A stretch of 64,000 nt of DNA, from the NCBI GenBank assembly GCA_030549335.1, contig CM060192.1, forward strand, positions 24,308,157 through 24,372,156, in the 5' to 3' direction. The notes beneath the pieces were generated by a model. It saw nothing but the letters and a program-made list of their open reading frames with translations. It was not told the DNA's origin and ran no database searches. The DNA is from Pontederia crassipes. Lineage: Eukaryota; Streptophyta; Magnoliopsida; Commelinales; Pontederiaceae. Of this stretch, positions 1 to 11,718 are shown piece after piece; the stretch's first letter is position 1, and each line of letters starts with the position of its first letter. Both the position numbers and the translations under genes were made by a program.

Positions 1-323
1 TACGGCCAAAGTTCCAGCGCTTTCCCCGCCATTCCTTACGGCCGAGCTTCATCAATTACGGCCGAAGTTCGTCATCAACCAAATTCCTTACGGCCGAGGG
101 TCGCTTCGAATCCCTTCAGAATCAACATGCGCGCATGACGAGACGCATCCATGAGTATCATATGCGCCAAGGAAATCTCGGCTACCATCCACCATCGCCA
201 CCCCGCAGACAGTAAATCCGGTTGTGTCTTTTCCCTTTTCTTTATTTTCATTTCTTTAATTTTCCTTTCGAGTATGTATCACTTTCCCTTGCTGGCTTAA
301 CACTGAGGACAGTGTCTAGTTCA

Positions 324-338
324 AGCTTGGGGGAGTTT
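324..338 (+). other. Upstream polypurine-tract-like sequence of element A
   Basis: AAGCTTGGGGGAGTTT-type tract, the same as the tract abutting the LTR at 1457. It may prime or once have primed plus-strand synthesis, or mark an older LTR border. Confidence 0.5.
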
Positions 339-1441
339 GCATTTCATGCATTGCATTTTTCTTTCTTTTTATTTGCTTATGTTTGCATCTATTTATAAAA
401 AAAAAATCCAAAAAAAATTGAAAATTTTGAAAATTTTCTAAAAAATACCATTGCATGCATTTATTTTTGCTACCATCTTACAAACTCTTGTCTTATTGTT
501 TTAATTATCTTTTAGTAGAAGTTCAAAGACATATTGTTAATTGATGAAATTTGAATGCTTTTCTTTCTTATCACTTGCTATTTTAGTATCAAACTTATGG
601 ACTATGTGCCTATGCTAAGTAGAATTATGAATGACTAGACGACAAAATCATATTCATGCCTTTTTATTTCTTTTAAGTCTTGATAGTAGTAGCCTTCTTA
701 TTGACCATATCAAGTACTTTTTGAGCTTAAAAAAAAGAAGGGTTAGTTAAACCCCAACAAATAATTATGTTAAATAAAAAAAATAAATGAATAAAGTTAT
801 GTGTAGGTACAAAAGTGTTATCCGAAACCAAGGTGTGTTCGGGTAATTAGATCCGTAGGGGTTCATGCCTGGCGACCTAAGGGCAACTGCTCTGGGATCC
901 GTCGATCGAAAACCTGCTACATGGACCATCTTGTGGAATATGGAGAAGCAGAGGAGTACTGAATCATGGCTAAGTTCGAACTCTTCATTCAGAACCTTGG
1001 TTGTTCGGGCAAGTAAACTCGAGGGGTGCTTTATCACCTGGTGCCCTAAGGCCATTTGGTCTGGGAGTCATCAGTCCAAAGCCCACTACATGAACTTCCT
1101 TGTGCAATCCTGCTTGAAGATTAGAACTTTTAAAATGATTGAAAATAAAAAATGAAAAGAAAAAGAAAAAGTTTTAAGCTCAATTAGTACTTATGTGTTC
1201 AATATTAATGCTATTATTTGACAGACAATTTATTTTTTCGGCAAGACTGAATTTGAGATTGTTAAATTTGTGTAGCATTCAGAACCTCTATGAAGCTAAG
1301 TGCATGGAAAATGATAAGATGTTGAGTAGTAGGTGTGTAGAAGAACTGTGTGAGAAAATTAGTCAGTTGACAATGTGGAGGCTACGATGGAACTTTCTTG
1401 AACCTTGCTTTGAATTTTTGCTTGAGGACAAGCAAGACTTT

Positions 1442-1456
1442 AAGCTTGGGGGAGTT
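1442..1456 (+). other. Polypurine tract of element A
   Basis: AAGCTTGGGGGAGTT lies immediately before the TGATGC start of the LTR, the position expected for the plus-strand primer of an LTR retrotransposon in + orientation. Confidence 0.75.
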
Positions 1457-3173
1457 TGATGCATGCAAAATACAACATATTTTAGTTAATTATTTTAATT
1501 AAATTTTCTGTAATTTGATCATGGCATGCATCATTTTTATTCGCTTTTAATCGTAATTCCGGATTTATCAATTTTAATTATTAAATTCTCTGAATATTTT
1601 AATTGTGGATGGATTAACTAAATTTTGATAATTATTTTGCATGAAAAATCAAGATTTAAATGGATTGTGCTGTATCGGCCGAAATTCCGAAGAATTTATC
1701 ATTACGGCCGAGATTAGGATAAAAGATATCATTTTGGCCGAGATATGGAGGGGGTAATAATAAGAAGTCTTTCCTTACGGCCGAAATTTGGAGGGCGTAA
1801 TGGCATGAAGATGAAGGGTGTAACAATCAATTGATTTTATCTTTTGGGCGTAACAAGATAAGTTCATTCCTTACGGCCAGAGATTTTGAGGGAGTAAAAG
1901 AAATTTTATCTCTTTGGGAGTAAAGATAAAATAATTCCTTACGGCCGAGATTTGGAGGGGGTAATGGCAATAAAATCATTCTTTTGGCCGAGTTTATCTT
2001 TGGGCGTAACAAGATATATGAAGGAGTAAAGATAAAAATGATTTATCTTTGGGCGTAATGATAAAAGGATTTATCTTTGGCCGAGTTTATCTTATAATTT
2101 TAAAAGTCAACCGTACGATGTTACGGCCGAGATCAAATTGAAGGCCGTCCGCACCCTATAAATACGTGAAGAATCCGTCGTTTCAATTCGTGCTCTGAAG
2201 TTCAGGTTTCTTCCACGGCGAGTCGTGAGCTCTGCAGGCTACGACCAAGAAGAGAGAGGTGCGACGGCTGGAGGTTGATCGCGACCCTGATCAAGTCCGA
2301 GAGGCTGCCCGACTGTCTGCCCAATTCGAGAGCTCTACTTCTATTTTGGGTGTAATTCTTTCGATTATTATTGTTATTTTGTTATTATCTCTCCATAATT
2401 TCTAGGATGAACTCCATGTTTTTAGGATTATTATTTTAGGAGATTATTAATTGAAGGAAAATGTTTGGACCCTACTTTATTTGCTTTAATCTTTTCTGAT
2501 CAATTATTAATTGTGCTTAATGCTTTTATATTAGTTAATTAAATTTCTGAATTATGCTATACCAGTTTGTGGAGTGTTTAATTTCAGAATTCATTTTACT
2601 AATTATAATTGATTTTATCTGAAATTAATAATTGACATAAATTTGATAACTAGTGTGTGGAGAATCAAGTTTGTGTGGTATATTAATCTATACCATTTTG
2701 TGGAGTGATTAATAGTCTAGAGAATTCAATTTAATGCATCTTAATTTTAATATGATTTTGGGGGTACCAGTCGTGGAGACTTCAATTCTTATTAAATTAA
2801 GATAGTTTTATATGATTAGATTGAGGGATGCCAGTCGTGGAGACCACAAGTTAATCATATTAGATTACTTTAGGGAGACTCTAATCCATCTTTAAAGATT
2901 AAATTTATCTTTTATGGTTCAAATATTTATCCTGATCTATTTTCATCTTAAGGCCTAACTTCAACACCATTATCTTATCTTTATCTTATTTTCTTTATCT
3001 TTTAAAACTCATTTTCAAAATCCATTATTTTTCCTCTCTTATTAATTTATAAATCCAGATATTGAATTAATAATATTCCTCGTGGGTTCGACACTCTTAC
3101 TCCTTTTTACTATATTACTTGAGCGACTAGTGCACTTGCTAGCAAATTTTATTGTTACAAATACAACGCATCA
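1457..3173 (+). mobile_element. 3' LTR of element A
   Basis: The LTR begins TGATGC and ends GCATCA, a perfect 6-bp inverted terminus, and is preceded by a polypurine tract. The left part (about 1670-2140) is built from copies of TTACGGCCGA alternating with 'ttgggcgtaa' and 'ggagggggtaa' phrases. The right part (about 2560-2880) has five spaced phrases of the form 'accagt..gtggag'. Near the 3' end is 'gtgggttcgacactc...gtgcacttgc', a phrase that also occurs in changed form at the end of element B's LTRs and near 13490-13560, so these LTRs belong to related families. A 5' partner LTR is not in the window. Confidence 0.8.
1670..2140 (+). repeat. TTACGGCCGA interspersed short repeats in LTR A
   Basis: About ten copies of (T)TACGGCCGA or TTTGGCCGA, spaced 30-80 bp, alternate with G-rich 'ggagggggtaa' and 'tttgggcgtaa' phrases. 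The same decamer recurs at 1-110 in the internal part of element A. Confidence 0.75.
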
Positions 3174-5192
3174 GCTGCTTTTGGCCAAGACATCTTCAAG
3201 AACTATGATTTGTATATGCTTCCCATTCCATTTTTTGTCAAGCTTTGTATACATGATGAGCTAAACTCCATTTCTTCTAGGATATGGTAGTAGTTTAGAT
3301 TAGTTTTGGATGAATATGGACAGAATTTGTAATCCTGCACTTTAATCAAATCTGTTTTCAGATTTCAAAACCATTTTGCATTGATTCATGCCATTGATAG
3401 ATCTTATTTGTAATCTATAACTGAGAAGTTATCTTTAGATCTAACTCTTGTTCAGAGATGAATTAGGAATCAATGGCATGTTACTGGATTTCATTTTATT
3501 GCAATCTGATTTTTGAATTTCAGTTTTCTGATTTCTAAATCTGATTCTGATTTGTATGGCTGTTGAATTTATTCTTCATTTACAATCTGATTAATTGAGT
3601 CCTTGGGAAGTTGCTATTGTTCCTATCTTGTTCAGAAATAAATCAAGATTGTTTGGACAATCATTTGACTCAAATCAGATTTTTCCACTGATTTCTGAAA
3701 TGAAAACATGAATTTTGATTTTTTTGATTTCCTATTGAAATCTGTTTTTACCAATTGAGTCCCCTAAATTCTTCCAATCACTGATAAGTTTACTTTAGGG
3801 ATGTCTTGCAGTCCAGAGATGGGTCAAGAATTAGTTGGTAAGTTAGATTTCCATTGATTTAAAATTCTGATTTCTAAAATACTGATTTCCTGGTTTTTGT
3901 TTTCCTGAATTCCAAAATCTGATTTCCTGGGCTTTTGGATCTGATTGTCATCAAGAATTGGATTAATTGAACAGTTGAGAGGCTAATATTTGTCCTGATC
4001 TTATTCAGAAATGAATCAAGATGTTTGACAATTTAGGATTCAAATCTGACTTTTTTCAAAATCTGATTTCTGAGTTTTGATTCTGAATTCTATTTTCTGA
4101 TTGTTTGGAATCTGACTTGCCAATTGTTAATCCCTATTTTATTCAAATCACTGAGAGGTATACTCTAGGAATCTCTTGCAGTCCAGAGATGGGTCAAAAG
4201 GCATTTGGCAAGCCTGAATTCCATCAATCCACATTACTAATTTTCCTGAAATGTTGATTTCTATTTTCTCATTTAATTAACTTCTTATTTTCATTGTTAA
4301 GCCTTATTTTAATCCACTACTGAGAGGTAGTTTTAAGGTCATTCTTGAAAGTCAGAGATGACCCAAGGAGCATTGGATAATCACTGAATTTCTCGTTAAA
4401 GTTTGAATGTCTCTTAACCCCAATCAAATAGAACTTTGTGTGGATTTCACTTTTCCTTGCAACCGAGAGGTTGATTTTAAATCTCCCTTGAATTCAGAGA
4501 TGAATCATGGAACACAAGTACTATTATTGGGTATATTTTATCCTAGTTTGGTTGATTGGAATGATTCCATCTTTTTATGATTGCAATTGCAAGTTATCAT
4601 TCCAAACTTCCTTGAATTACAAAAATCAGCATTGAACTTTCTTTTGAGCCCAATGATAACTTGATTTTCAGTGAGGACCCTCTTTTGATTCAACCTAGCT
4701 AACAACTATATAATCATATATTGCTTAGTTAGAGGCCAATTGAGCTGTGGGAACAGCCATTTTCAAGTTGAATCAAAAGTTGGACATTTAATGATAATTT
4801 GTTCCATTCCATCCTTAATTAATTTAGATGAACCCCAAATCCTAGAAGAACCTTCCTCATTGATAGTTGAACCTTTTTAGACTTCATTCTAGCATTTATA
4901 ATCCAGTTTTGATAAATTTCCAAAATCCAAAAATTTGTTATCATTTCACTTTCCATTAAAAAATCTATTTTCACTACTAATCAAAAATTTGTTTTTAGCC
5001 ATTAGAGTAGGACTAATCTAGATTATTTTAGGATGACTTAGACTTCAAATTCTTGTGGATACGACAACCTGAGTCTACTACAACTTACCTGTGCACTTGC
5101 AGCTAGTGAGTTGGGAGACCAAAAATTGAAAAATTTGACCCTTTCTTTAATTTCAGCAAGTTATCACTACTCAATCTCAAATATCACTATCA
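3174..5192 (+). mobile_element. 5' LTR of element B, left part missing (interrupted by element A)
   Basis: From about 3270 this stretch aligns by eye with 8540-10105, the 3' part of the LTR at 7358-10105. Shared landmarks are 'aggata.ggtagtagt', repeated 'ctgagaggt...cagagatga.tcaag' units, 'gtggatacgacaac.tg.gtctactacaacttacctgtgcacttgcag', and the end 'cagcaagttatcac...tatcactatca'. The first 1.1 kb of the LTR is absent because the LTR of element A abuts it at 3173/3174. The simplest reading is that A inserted into B. Confidence 0.75.
3420..4500 (+). repeat. Internal tandem units of LTR B (left copy)
   Basis: Units beginning 'ctgagaggt' or a variant occur near 3421, 3607, 3781, 3975, 4151, 4320 and 4463. 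Each is followed 20-30 bp later by 'tcttg..cagagatga.tcaagg'. Period is about 140-195 bp. Confidence 0.7.
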
Positions 5193-5208
5193 CTCCACTA
5201 GACAACCT

Positions 5209-5715
5209 ATGTTCTTCCCTGGACAACCAGAATTGAACCCCAAGGAACAAGTCCAAGCTGTCCAGCTCAAAAGTGGGAGGATTGTTGAAAGACCAATGAA
5301 GAAAGTAGAGGACAATCCAACCCAAGTGAACCCAAAGTCCAAAGCTGCTGAAGAACCAGTTGAACCAGAGGTAGAAATCAGAAATTAGGGCCCTCAAAAT
5401 GAAGCCAAGACCAGAATTTTTGATAAGCTATCTTTCCCTCAAAGATTGGTTAAGACTAGGCAAGATCAGCAATATGGGAGGTTTCTTGAAATCTTGAAGA
5501 AATTGTATATCAATGTTCCATTTGTTGAGGCCATTCAAGAGATGCCTTCATATGCAAAATTCCTTAAGGAAATCTTGACCAAGAAAAGGAGAATCATGGA
5601 GCTAAAACCTCTTCCTAGTCTAGAGGATTCATATATCATACATGAGGATTCTAGAGATGAGAAGCTAGTAGACTTCTGGTGCAATGAAGGAGGGGTACAT
5701 CCAAGTGAAAAATAA
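5209..5715 (+). pseudogene. Gag C-terminal / gag-pro junction fragment of element B
   Basis: A frame runs from an ATG at 5209 to a stop at 5713-5715, broken only by one TAG at 5386-5388. Upstream of that stop is the phrase AVQLKSGR, like the 'TRSGK' segment that begins the gag-protease linker of Tat/Athila gypsy elements. Downstream are FPQRL and the stretch FLEILKKLYINVPFVEAI followed by MPSYAKFLKEILTKKRR, a hallmark of that linker just before the aspartic protease. It acted as part of a capsid polyprotein. Protease, reverse transcriptase, RNase H and integrase are all missing, so element B is a deletion derivative. Identification is from remembered family motifs; it is a dead transposon gene, not a host gene. 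Confidence 0.8.
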
Positions 5716-7357
5716 AGGCCAATCATTAACAAACAAAGAGATCCATACTTGATTAGTGAAGATGTCCACAGATTGAGATCTCTACTTGATCACATCATAA
5801 TATTTAAACCTCCTTAATATCAAGAAGTGGAACAATGTCTAGCCTAAGACATTAAAGCGGGGCACTTCTTGGGAGGTAACCCAAGCCATTTTACACTTAA
5901 TCTTTCTGTTTTGCAAGAATAAAGAAGGGAGGAATCAGATCAATCCATAAATTGGCAATTAGGGAGTACCCCTATCCTCATTTTTTATTCTCTCATTGAA
6001 ATCCTAATGATAACTGATAGTATCTTTTCATTCATGCTGAAATCATCATATTAACATATGAATTATCATTCATATCACTTATCCCAATCCATCCTAGCTG
6101 AATTTCAGTAAATTTCAGTGAATTTCAATGCATTGTTGAATTGTGCACCATAAAAATTTGATATTGAATATCCCACTGATATCTCTTGTTTCCTTGCAGG
6201 ATTAGTTGAAATTCATGAAGAATAGACCACCCTCAGCCCCTGATTTAGATGCAAGAACCATTGGAAGGGATCAAATGCACAATCCCATCAATTTTATACC
6301 CTCCATATCCTCTCCCTTGCCTATCTTTCCCAACATTGTGGACAATGTTGAAGCTAAGCTTGGGGGAGGAAACCTAGTACTTTTCTAACCTTTACACCAT
6401 GTTTTCAATCTATTTTAATGTTTATATCATCAATTACCACCAGGTTATCATTGTTTTAATAAGTTATCACTCGGTTATCACTAGTTATCACTCGGCTATC
6501 ATTTTTTTGGGCTCAACTCAATTCTGAATTTATTTTAACTCTGAAATGGGTAGAATACTTCATTATGGCAGTTGGTACACTCCAATACCAAGTGTCCAAT
6601 TTGGCCATTACTCTTCTTGCTTTAATTGACATTACCAATTCAGATGCATTTGAATTAATTTTCAGCTGAAAATTTTTCTTTTTGTGGGTAACACTAGCTG
6701 ACATTCATAGATTAATTGGAAAGTAGAAGATGTCTAGAAAGAAGTCAAGGCTCTTGTTGCCATGTTAAATAGGAAATCTTGACTATTTGCATTGTAGTAT
6801 TTAAACTATACTTGAGTTTGAACCATTGCTCATTTCATGAACATAATAGAAAAAGAAAAAATGAAAAAAGGAAAAGTGAAAAGTTGCATTTTGTATTGCA
6901 TCCATGCATGAATAAAGAGAGTGAGATTCCAAAAAGAAACCTCTCCTGAATAAAGCCAGGATTTTTATCCTGTGACCAACATGAATAAAAATTAGGTCTT
7001 GACCTGTTTACTTGCATTTTCATGAATAAAAGTCAGGTGTTAAACATGTTTAGGCAGTGAAAAATATGTTCATGAAGAGATTGATGTTTCAAACTTTTTA
7101 GTAAAGTTGACAATTCTTGTAATCCAAATCAGTTATTGTTAGTACTTTTTTCATGGCTTAAATTTGCTTTAACCTCCGTGACTCCTTAGCTAGAATTTGG
7201 GAATTGGAAAGAATGGGATGGAGTGTTGGCAAAGTGGGAAACTCATTGGATTAATTTAGCTGATTTTCAATTCATTTGTGGACTGTTAATTCAAGTTGGT
7301 CCTTAATTTCTGAATGTTTTGCTTGAGGACAAGCAAAAAGCTAAGCTTGGGGGAGTT
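5716..7357 (+). mobile_element. Element B 3' internal non-coding region
   Basis: No gene. Near 5850-5885 is 'cattaaagcggggcacttcttgggaggtaacccaag', the phrase that follows integrase in many Tat/Athila elements. A polypurine-like tract lies at about 6355-6370 and a second at 7343-7357 against the LTR, repeating the dual-tract design of element A. The rest is AT-rich with several 'agttatcact' phrases. Confidence 0.65.
7343..7357 (+). other. Polypurine tract of element B
   Basis: 'AAGCTTGGGGGAGTT' directly precedes the TGATGAC start of the LTR. An additional copy lies at about 6355-6370. Confidence 0.7.
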
Positions 7358-10105
7358 TGATGACTAGCTGATCGCAATAGGTTTTTATCCCATTTTAGAT
7401 GCATTTCACCTATATCGAGCCCCTATTTTGCATAACTTTTGGCCAATTATATTTGAAATGCAAGGATTGTGATAATTAGTTGATCTTTCTCATTTTATAC
7501 TTGATTTCATATGCATAGAGGCTCTGAATTGCCAAAATTCATAAATATGTCAATTCTATACAAAGTTATCATTTCAATGTGCAAGTTATCATTTTTCTAT
7601 TTGAGCTAATTTCAGTGATTTTCTTGCCCTAAATCCACTGCCATCATGAATGAATCATATTTGGATGATCATATTTCAACTTGTGCAAAATTATCAATCC
7701 ATTTCACAAGTTATCATTTTCAATGCCAAGTTATCGTTTAAGGGCAAAACTATCAAATCTGCACAAAGGCATTAAGCAATCACTAAAACACTATCTTAAC
7801 TCATTGTTGTTCAAATTTGATCTCATTTGGATAATCACAACAAAAGTTATGACAAGTTATCATTTTAGTGGCTAAAAGTTATCATTCCGGGTCACTAAGT
7901 TATCAACACTATGAAATCCTATCTACATTTGATTTCTGACCTCATTCACTTGCCACATTAATCCTTTTGATGCCTTTAATGCCTTGAATCACTTTTATTT
8001 GGATAATTTTCATGATTAGTGTAAAGTTATCATTTCTGTGTTCCAAAAATCATTTGTTTTGATTTTAGTTTTCATTTCTGCACAACACTTAATCCTATTT
8101 GATGTTTGAGCTGATCCTAGTAGTTGTCCTAATCCTTATTTGTCTATTTCCTATTTGAGGACTTTGATGTTTGGTGTTCTTTCTCTTCTAGCAGGTGAAT
8201 GGAGCTGAAAAAGATTGGAAAAGCAAAGGGGGACCACCTACTTTTTGCTATCCAAATGCTATCACAGCAGCTGGATTTTTCGGCCCTGAACAGGTGGCTC
8301 ACATCAGAAGCTAAGGAACATTTGGATGGTGATCTAAGGGTGTTTAAAGGCCATATATAAACTGAAGAAATCCTGGAATGAAGGGGAGCCTCCATTGGGA
8401 GGATTACGGGACAGGAAGCAAGGGGGAAGGAGCTGAAGAGTTGCTGCAAATCTAATCCTATCGACAGCCTTCATATCAACTAATTGCAGGATAATTTGTA
8501 TCAGTTTTCTAATCTGTTTAGTATGATTTAGCTCTCCTAGGATAGGGTAGTAGTCTAATTTAGTTGTGGATGGATAATAGACAATTCTGAATTCCTGCAC
8601 TGAATTAAGTTCTGATTTCTGATTCCTATTTTCTGAAATCTGTTTGCATGAATCTGTTCTTGACATTGAAAGATCCTATTTGTATCTACAACTGAGAGGT
8701 TATCCTATGATCTACTCCTTGTTCAGAAATGAATCAAGGGCCAATGGCAAGTTTCTAGGTTAAATCCCCAATTAGAAGTCTGATTCATTCATTTATGAAA
8801 ATTCTGTTTTCCATTTCTGATTTCTGATTTCATTAAATCTGATTCTTATCATTGTGAAGCCCTAATTGAATTATCAATTGAGAGGTTGCTTTATAGTTTC
8901 ATTCTTGTTCAGAAATGAATCAAGAGACGATGGTATTTCTAAAGTTTTAATCCTTGAATTGTTGCTTATTTCTGAATGTTAATTTCTGATTTTCAGATTA
9001 TGATTTCCTGAATCTTTGGATTTTGTTTTGCTATTGTGAACCCTTGATCTCATTAAATCACTGAGAATGAATCCTAGGGATATTTTGTTGTTCAGAGATG
9101 AACCAAAGAGCAATGGCAAGTTGAATTTCAATGAGTGACATGTGCTGAATTCCAATGTTTGTTAGGTGCTGATTTCTAAATTTTCTGGTTGCTGATTTCC
9201 TGAAATATGTTGAATCTGCCTTGTTATTGTTAAGCCCCTGATTTCATTTAATCACTGAGAGGTGTGCTTAAGGTTTTCTTGTTGTTTAGAGATGGACCAA
9301 GAAGCAATTGCATGTGCTGAGTTCCCATATATAATTATGTGCTGATTTTATGTGGATTTCAATTGAATTTGCAGCTGAGAGTCTGATTTAAAATCCTCTT
9401 GTAGTTTAGAGATAAACCAAGGAGCATTTGCACTAATGTTGGATTGATTTCATCCCTACCTAGCTAATTGAAGTGATTTCCTTATTTTGTGACTGCATTT
9501 AGGAGTTATCACTTCAGATTTCATTGAATTGTCAAAAATCAACAAAGAACTTGAGTTGAGCTTAAAGATAACTTCATTTTCAGTGGGGATCCTCTTCTAA
9601 TTCAACCTGGCTAACAATTATATGACAATATATTGATTAGTTCTAGTCTAATTGAGCTGTGAGAGCCATACTTAAGGTTGAATCAGATTTGACTAAAAAC
9701 TGATAATTTGTTCCATTCCATCCATAATTAAGTTAGATGAACCCCAATTCCTAGGAGAACCTTCCTCATTGATAGTTAAACCCTTTTAGTCTCTAATCTA
9801 GCATTTATAATTCAGTTTAGATAACTCTTCAAAAACCCAAAAATAGTTATTATTTTGCCTTTCTTTAAAAATCTGTTTCACTTCGCTTTAATTTTTTATT
9901 TTTGCCACTTTAAGTAGGACTAGTCTAGATTATTTTTAGGGAGTCTAGGGCTTCAAATCTCTGTGGATACGACAACTTGGGTCTACTACAACTTACCTGT
10001 GCACTTGCAGAAAGTGAGTTGAGGAGTTAGACCAAATATTGAAAAAATTGCACTTTTTACATAATATCCAGCAAGTTATCACATTACTCCTGAATATCAC
10101 TATCA
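7358..10105 (+). mobile_element. 3' LTR of element B (about 2.75 kb)
   Basis: It starts TGATGAC after the polypurine tract and ends near 10105 at 'tatcactatca', where similarity to the 5' LTR stops (an alternative end is GTTATCA at 10081). The 3' two-thirds match 3270-5192. It holds 'ctgagaggt' units near 8693, 8878, 9061, 9255 and 9375. The 5' third is rich in 'aagttatcat' phrases and has no counterpart in the window because element A interrupts the other LTR. Short open frames here are chance. Confidence 0.75.
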
Positions 10106-10670
10106 CTGCCCTACTTCGGCCTCCTCCTTTGACCTTGACCATTGCCAACTCCTCTGACCCTACGGCTTCCTCCTCTAACCCTGCCTCCTCCAACCCCTCA
10201 GCCCTCCTCCGCTACCCTCCTCCGACCACACCATCCTTCTCCACTGCCCTACTCTAACACCACCACCGGACGTTGCCTTCCGCCGACCTGATGCCATCCT
10301 CCTCCGCCGCCCTCCTCCAACCTCGCCACACTCCTCTGCTGCCCTACTTTGATGCCACCTACGGACTTGAATTTTCAATGACTCGGTCACGCTCACTGCT
10401 TGTAGAGTTTTAGTAAGTATCATCATATTTTCACTTGGTTGTTCATAGTAGTGTAAATAATTTTTCAAATGTGCAATGTTTAAATTTTTCAGGATGCCAT
10501 AATGAAAAGATGGACGAAAAGTACAAAGATAACCCTAGTACTCAGCCATGTAAGATATCTTGAAAATGATTCTTATTTTTAATGTTATAACACTTTGTAT
10601 GTTGATATCTTTTTCAATGCTATATAATTTATATGATTTATAATGTTATATAATTTCTCTATTTTGTAGC

Positions 10671-10768
10671 GGATGTTGTTGTTTGGGAGGAGGTGGCTGG
10701 CATGACACGAGGAGGATACCTGTGTGGCCAAAGCACAGCTGCTCAGGCTCGTAGGAGGATATGCAGGT
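10671..10768 (+). pseudogene. CACTA second-ORF exon (Transposase_24 / PttA-like)
   Basis: Between a 'tttgtag' acceptor and a '|gtagct' donor the frame reads VVVWEEVAGMTRGGYLCGQS, followed by QARRRI. This resembles the 'W..v.GgkkrGriyglGs' core of the plant PttA/En/Spm protein. An upstream piece near 10505-10550 (KYKDNPSTQP) fits the preceding part of that domain, and 10769-10855 may continue it with stops. The protein is a DNA-binding accessory factor of CACTA elements. The fragment is too broken to be functional. Confidence 0.55.
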
Positions 10769-11189
10769 AGCTCATTTTCTCCAAGATCATTCACCGCACC
10801 TGAGCTCACGTTGGACGGCATCATGGAACTCATCTCGGAGCAGCTATCTCAATAGCTTCCTCAGCATTTGGCTCCCATCTTGCAGGCGATCCATATCATG
10901 CTCTAACTGCAGACTCAGTCCCCATGTGTGAGGCCAAGGACTGATACGTTGGCGTTGAATGTCAGGAATGACAACAACGATGATAATCATTTAGGACAGA
11001 AACTTTTGTATCATATAACTTTCATATGATTTTATTATGATGTGTGATATCATTTTGTTATCTTATTAACACTTTTGTGATAATTATTAGTACTACTCTT
11101 TATTATTATTGTGATTAATGTGAAGAATGCATTATATATGCATTGTACAATTTGTATGGTTTGGGAAGGTAACAATACAACTGACATGG

Positions 11190-11706
11190 GACAAAATTAT
11201 AAAGAATGAACGTCACTTTAATGTCACATTAGCTACGCTAAGAGGTTGAGCGCTACTTAAAATATATCATAACTCCCATCATGTTAGCGCCAACTTAGCG
11301 TTCGCAAAAGTCAGCGTCACTTTAGCGTATCTATAGAGACGCAACATGACATCACATTGGCGTTACCATAGCGTTGAGATAGTGTTGTAGCATAGCATCT
11401 CCTTAGCGTCTAAGTAGCATCATAGAAAGAATAAACTTAGCACCATCTTAGCATCGTAATAACGTCACAAGTTTCTACGCACAGAGACTCCTCGCAACGA
11501 CACTTTTTTCATCATGATAACATCGTAATAGCGTCAACATGTGGTGTTAGTAGTGTCACCTTTGTCCTTGGCACCATTGTGACACTAATATGAATGCCAA
11601 GGTCTTCGCTCTACGATGCCATGTCGATGCTAATGTGTGGTTATTTATTTGAACCACACATTAGCATTGAGTTAGCGACGCCTTGCTTGCGTTGCAAATT
11701 GGTAAA
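11190..11706 (+). repeat. Subterminal repeats of the CACTA remnant
   Basis: Many short direct and inverted copies of GCGTC, TTAGCG and TAGCATC occur within 500 bp of the terminus at 11718. Such clusters bind CACTA transposase in characterised elements. Confidence 0.6.
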
Positions 11707-11718
11707 TTTCTTGTAGTG

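Larger units (their letters stand above)
1..1456 (+). mobile_element. Element A: 3' internal region of a Tat/Athila-like Ty3/gypsy retrotransposon
   Basis: No coding domain is recognisable here. The stretch ends at 1456 with a purine-rich tract directly against an LTR that starts at 1457, so it is the 3' non-coding part of an LTR element whose left portion lies outside the window. A second, almost identical tract (AAGCTTGGGGGAGTTT) sits near 324-338, about 1.1 kb upstream. Both tracts follow a 'gaggaca' motif. Duplicated polypurine tracts flanking a long 3' non-coding segment are known in the Tat/Athila branch of gypsy elements; assignment to that branch is inference because no pol is visible. 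Positions 1-130 contain several copies of TTACGGCCGA, which recur inside the adjoining LTR. The short open frames at 765-1459 show no family signature and I do not regard them as genes. Confidence 0.7.
10106..11718 (+). mobile_element. Right-end remnant of a CACTA (En/Spm) transposon
   Basis: The remnant ends at 11707-11718 with TTTCTTGTAGTG, the inverse of the CACTACAAGAAA terminus of CACTA elements. The 500 bp before it are packed with variants of 'GCGTCA' and 'TTAGCG', as expected for subterminal transposase-binding repeats. A coding exon of the Transposase_24 type lies at 10671-10768. A C/T-rich GC-richer segment at 10100-10340 has no recognisable coding content. I see no matching left terminus, so the element is truncated, probably where element B's LTR begins or ends. 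Confidence 0.65.

Noticed and set aside
1193-1459. 88-codon frame ending at the LTR of element A
   Set aside because: In the non-coding 3' part of the element, includes the polypurine tract as codons, no motif.
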